Source: Mytilisepta virgata (lineage: Eukaryota; Mollusca; Bivalvia; Mytilida; Mytilidae). Taken from it: 64,000 nt of DNA. Where the stretch lies: the NCBI GenBank assembly GCA_028015205.1, contig CM051512.1:17949139-18013138 (forward strand). Reading direction: 5' to 3'. A program made the position numbers and the translations under genes. Every line of letters begins with the position of its first letter. Position 1 is the first letter of the stretch. Shown here one piece after another: positions 59,818 to 64,000 of this stretch. The notes under the pieces are model-generated. The model did not search any database. It saw only the letters and a list, made by a program, of their open reading frames with translations, and was not told the DNA's origin.

Positions 59818-60330
59818 GCTCCCAGGAGTCTGCATTGTCCACCTGGATGTGATTTGCCAATCAATCTAGGACCACCTAAAGACCAGTGCTGCCAAGTTAC
59901 GTACAATTGGTGAAGGACCTATATCAAACTAAGCTTGGTTATTATTCGGAAGTCCAGATTACTGAAGATACTTTTGTGATAGGAAGAAACATTGCTGGTC
60001 CCAAATGGCCAAGAGCTTTTAGACTACTAGATTTTTAAAAGAATTTTCCCCATAGGGTCCTGTGTTGAATTAAGTTTGGCAGTGGACAATTGTGAAAGAG
60101 GACTACAGGCTGCCAAGTTTGGTTCCATCTAGCCATGTAGTTCCACATAAATTTTTTTAAATTCATGCCTTCTTTTTTCTTTTTTGAAAGGATGCAGGAA
60201 ACAATTTCAAAAAGAGGGCCACCCAAGAATCAATCAATCAAAGTTTGGTTCTAACAGGCCCAGTTGTTTCAGAGAAGATAAAGGAAAGTTTATGACATCC
60301 GATGCAAAGTGATGGCAACAGCTTCACATG
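59818..60330. mobile_element. GAGGCTCCCAGGAGTC dispersed repeat
   Basis: AGTAGAGGCTCCCAGGAGTC TGCATTGTCCACCTGGATGTGA at the left, and GACATCCGATGCAAAGTGATGGCAACAGCTTCACATG at the right. Same family as 58563-59080, inserted in the T-rich array. The short minus-strand frame 60035-60226 is non-coding in appearance. Confidence 0.6.
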
Positions 60331-60471
60331 AATTTTTATTCAAGTGAAAGTTACTAACTAAAACTTAACCATTTTGCCTTCTGAAGGTTCACCATTTGGT
60401 GGAAAATGCAAAACCCTTTACAAATTTTTCTATATTACTTCATTTTTTTCTTAAAAAAGAATTACAATTTA

Positions 60472-60506
<35 letters not shown>

Positions 60507-61194
60507 ATTTTGCATCTTTAGCCAATTAGTAATTTAAAAAAATGAACAGAAAAATCTTTTTAATTGAGGTAAAGTTACTGTCAGAATTATCAATCTCATC
60601 TTTTTTACTACTTGGTTGAAAATACAAAACCTTTACAATTTTCTTTCTTTTTTTTTCTTAAACTTACATTATTGTGTATTATCTTTTTTAAAAAAAATGA
60701 TACAATATTTGTTTTTTTTTAAAATTTTTTTTTGTTGTTTTTTATTAGGATTTTTCATCTTTAACCAAGTGGTCATTTATAATAAAGAATAAAATGATTT
60801 TTCTTTCGAGTGAAAGTTATTGACTTCAAAACTAAACCTATTGCCTTCTGAAAGTTTACCACTTGGTTGGAAATGAAAAACCCTTTACAAAGTCTAAAAA
60901 CCTTACATTTTACTAATATTTCATTTTTCAAAAAAGCTTTACAAATTTATTTATTTATTTTTTTTTTTTTAAGAATTTTCATCTTCAAGCAAGTGGTAAT
61001 TTTGAAATAGAAAAAAAAATTCACTAAATGAGAGCAAAACGATTTGCCTTTGAGACGTTTATTTACCACTTGGTTGAAAATGAAAAACCTTTACAATTTT
61101 TACTTACAATTTTTTTTTCTAAATTTTTTTTTCAATCTAGTCTACAATACAAAAAAGACCTTTAAAACTATATTTGCTATATATCACTTCCCCC

Positions 61195-62013
61195 TTCCTC
61201 CCCCCAAAAAAATGATAATTGAGAATATGTGCCCTTGAAATTCAGCAACTTCTACATCTGCCTAGATGTTTTCTATTGGAAATCCAATATATATCTAGGA
61301 TGTTATCTCACTGATGGAAAAGATATCTTTATGCATTGATATAAACACAAAATATACTCAAGAAAACAATAAAAATGGCAAAGTCAAATTTTTGAACTTC
61401 AAGAAACAGAAAACATACAAAAAGTTATCCATAAAATCATAAAAACATAAAACCTGGATAAAATTGATAAAAACCATTAAAATAAAAAATAACTTTCTGC
61501 ATGTTTTCTGATAAATTTACCATAAACTTCATGAGTCAACTCTACCGTTCAGTTTACTTGGTACATTTTGTATTTCATGCACACTATACTGGTGTTTTAC
61601 ACGACTTTCAGCAACATCACTGTTAGATAATACAATAAACCACCTATGACACTGAGACCCTTGAAGAGACCGCAATAAATGGACATCAAACTTCGTTCTC
61701 AGGAAATTAAAATGATACAAAAAATTAGACCAAAATGATTTTAATTTTGAAAACTTAAAAAAATCAAAATAAAATAAAAGTCAAGGGAAACAGATTTTGG
61801 GATTTCTATTTGTAAAAATATTATCCAATTAAATTTGTCTGTAACCTGTCAATTTGGCAAACATAGTAAAAATGTGTAAATTACAAGGTAATATTGTACA
61901 ATCAGACAACAAATATTGAGATCTTTAGGCTTGGCCAACAGCAGTCCATTTAAAAATCACATGAATTTCTATAAATTGTCCTCAACAGTCAAATGTTCAT
62001 TATGTGATTTCAT
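61195..62013. other. AT-rich DNA, possible 3' UTR of the minus-strand candidate
   Basis: No repeat or conserved frame recognised. ATTAAA on the minus strand (plus TTTAAT at about 61740) could serve the small candidate gene ending at 62014. The minus-strand 63-codon frame at 61529-61720 shows no known domain. Confidence 0.35.
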
Positions 62014-63712
62014 TCAGTTCTGGAAAATCAATCCATGCTTTTCTACATAATGTCCTCCATTCCATCTGAAAAAAAATCCAATATTTTTGTTAAATGTAAG
62101 AACAGGTCTAGTATTTTGTAAATATTTTTAATATATTATCTTTATTTGCAAAAACACAAATTCGTTTTCAATTCAAATGCAAAGATAAGATGCAAATTTT
62201 AAATTTTTTTATTAGTTTCCTAATCAGTAAATTTTAAGAAAAAGGAATGACAATTTGCCTCCAAAAGCCAACTAAAAGTTGATTAAGAAAATTATTCTGA
62301 TTATCTCCCTTTATTTAGTTCCATAGTTTGGAAAAGAGGTTAAAATGAAATAACCTTTAGTGAGCAAGCTCAAATACCTCACCCAAACAAACTGACTTGC
62401 TAGTATGGAGCTTTTTCAATTGTTTTTCCTTCCACTTTTTCGTGTATGATATTAATATTTGATATAATTTGAAAGCTCCTCAGTCGGACCGCAAAGTCAA
62501 TAATGGCGTCGTTTTTATTTACAGAGTCACGTGACTTTTCGTTTGAAAATGGGTCATTTTTAGTAACGTCAATCACCTGCCGGTTTTTTTGGCCATACAT
62601 GACGTATGGTTTCATTTGGATCTAGGGGATGGTATTAAACGGTTTCTGAGAATATTTTCTTTTCATATTACTTAAAAATAGATATTTTTAGCGTGCTTTT
62701 AGTACAAAATTTTACAATCAAAGTTCGCAATGATGCCGACGATTTCGTCACCTTTGGTCAGAAAAAGGACAATTTCTTCATAGTCAGTTCTCGGGACGGG
62801 GATTTTCAAATCGGAAAAGGTGTGCTGTTACTTTTCTGACGAACAGTTCAAATATTTCTCCGCAAAACCGAGTGAAACGCAATTCGAGCGAGCTTTTTCT
62901 GTGAAAATTACGTGATAAAGGGGGATAATCAGCGTTGACGTTGTCAATAAAATGTAAACAAAGAAGGTATGGCGGTAACAATCGATAAATCAAAGTGCAT
63001 TGCACTGCTAGGGTTAGGTTGCTAGCATTTGACTTTTATTTGTACAAACATTGCTGATGATTATTTCAATAAATATGCACTAATCAATCAAAGAAAGCAC
63101 GAGTCGGCTAACGCTTCTTGAATTATCACTCTAAATTGAATTTTTTTAAAAAGACAAACGCATAATAATGATTTGATGAATCAAAATAAACAGAAATCAA
63201 AGGTCTTCAAGTTATTAAGGTTATATAAAAAGACAAAGTTTGGACAATTGTAGAAGGGGGTCATTTCTACAATATATTTACACTACATTGCGCATGTGCA
63301 GGTAGATCAGAACGTAAACATTCAAGCTTTCAATTAAAATAAACGCATTATACTTTCGATAATACCGTTTTCTAAATTAATGATAAACACATTGTTTTTC
63401 AATCTTAATGTGCAAGTTGTCGGCATTTCAAATAACCTGTATGCAATTCTATCACTGACCAACAGGTTTGACAAAATGAAGTCACGATGATCAGGTCAAA
63501 AGGTTAATCAAATACACAAAATACCATCAGAATTACAAGAAGAATAAGCAAATAATGTGCAAAATATGTTCTGTATAAGTTAACAATCACGTTCACAACA
63601 GAAATGGAACTTACCTTTGAAATCTTTTGAAAATAAACCTGATTGTAATCCTTCCCAAGATATCTGTGCAAATGTAAACATTCAAAATCCTTACGCCGAT
63701 AGCATTGTACAT
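62014..63712 (-). CDS. Weak candidate two-exon small gene, unknown product
   Basis: On the minus strand an ATG at 63712-63710 opens 32 codons plus two bases (MYNAIGVRILNVYICTDILG...), ending at a strong donor AAAG/GTAAGT (exon edge 63615). At 62065 a strong acceptor (eight T then CAG) opens an exon reading R/WNGGHYVEKHGLIFQN and stop (62014-62016). Phases match, giving 49 residues. ATTAAA-type signals lie below 61760. No family is recognised. Exon 1 may instead be 5' UTR, since a TATAAAG-like box sits only about 20 bp upstream of the ATG. An alternative reading from the ATG at the exon 2 start gives MEWRTLCRKAWIDFPELNEI. Confidence 0.3.
62066..63614 (-). other. Intron of the minus-strand candidate, with a CpG-richer core
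   Basis: Between the candidate donor (63614) and acceptor (62066). About 62480-63000 has clearly more CG dinucleotides than the rest of the window (ATGGCGTCGTTTT, TCACGTGAC, GATGCCGACGATTTCGTCAC, TTCGAGCGAGC). It could mark a regulatory region. Minus-strand frames of 71-73 codons there match nothing I recognise. Confidence 0.3.
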
Positions 63713-64000
63713 TTTAAAAGGCGCGAATACTTTATACGGCTTTCAAAACAAAAAGGAAATCGTCAATAAAACACACATCTTTTATTAAATAACTGGACAA
63801 TTACACTTCTCGGTGTGTTTCAGCAACAACAAATATTAGGACTATTTTAACGCGGAATGTTTATTTTCTTATATGATATTCAAATATAAACATAGTCGTA
63901 ATTCGGAAAATATGGAGGTTTCTTTGCGCATGTGTCATCTCAAAATCGAAATAAAAAGCTGCTTAACTAGCCTTGCTTAAGCTTCAATCATAGATAAGCT

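Larger units (their letters stand above)
57790..61140. repeat. T-rich degenerate repeat array
   Basis: The sentence TTTACCACTTGGTTGAAAAT GAAAAACC(C)TTTACAATTTTT recurs, diverged, near 58065, 59220, 59375, 59670, 60385, 60605, 60855 and 61065. It is often followed by poly-T and GAATTTT(G)CATCTT.A.CAA(G/T)TGGTAATTT. A second block, GATGGACTCCTCCACCCCTA CATCC, occurs at 57931 and 58210. Two CTCACCTG-type elements (58563-59080, 59818-60330) interrupt it. Probably an old satellite or multiply duplicated retroelement tail. Confidence 0.75.

Noticed and set aside
62784..63005. 73-codon minus-strand frame in the CpG-richer region
   Set aside because: No domain, no splice context linking it to the candidate exons, and it is of a length expected by chance.

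Overview
The window is animal nuclear DNA, AT-rich and intron-rich. It carries most of one large plus-strand gene embedded in many short mobile-element relics. The protein, the very long AT-rich introns and the tRNA-type SINEs ending in ATCC repeats fit a bivalve mollusc, probably a mussel (Mytilidae). That placement is by recognition of repeat style, not a database match.

About 3.5-45.6 kb encode a RIM-type active-zone scaffold (RIMS1/RIMS2, UNC-10 family). I could place 24 candidate coding exons; the first part of the gene lies upstream of the window. In order they encode the last CxxC of the N-terminal zinc finger, a long charged R/S/D/E-rich linker, a PDZ domain, a C2A domain, a second linker with an RxLPxxP motif that should bind RIM-BP SH3 domains, and a C2B domain ending at a TAG stop at 45633-45635. 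All splice phases agree. The path from 6337 to 45635 sums to 4,230 nt with exon 4a (1,409 residues) or 4,302 nt with exon 4b (1,433 residues). Exons 4a (12069-12142) and 4b (13227-13372) have the same entry and exit phases, and either skipping both or joining both gives an early stop. They therefore look like mutually exclusive exons just before the PDZ domain.

The introns and the 3' flank are full of repeats: two tRNA-derived SINE families (several copies, two with perfect target-site duplications), two families of TTAA-flanked MITEs, TA-flanked Tc1/mariner-like MITEs, foldback elements, pieces of retroelement reverse transcriptase, and minisatellites. Several insertions are nested: a 1.17 kb TA-flanked element inside a SINE, a MITE inside a minisatellite unit, and a hairpin-bearing segment inside a MITE. 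Several tandem arrays lie within 60 bp of RIM splice sites. One 42-bp array is built from the end of exon 12 with its splice donor, leaving a ladder of donor-like sites.

From about 47 kb to 61 kb I see no gene, only repeats, including a 1.8 kb TIR-bounded element with a 953-bp internal duplication and a 3 kb T-rich degenerate array. In 61.5-64 kb the minus strand has a good donor and a good acceptor that would join into a 49-residue reading frame; this is a weak candidate gene of unknown function.
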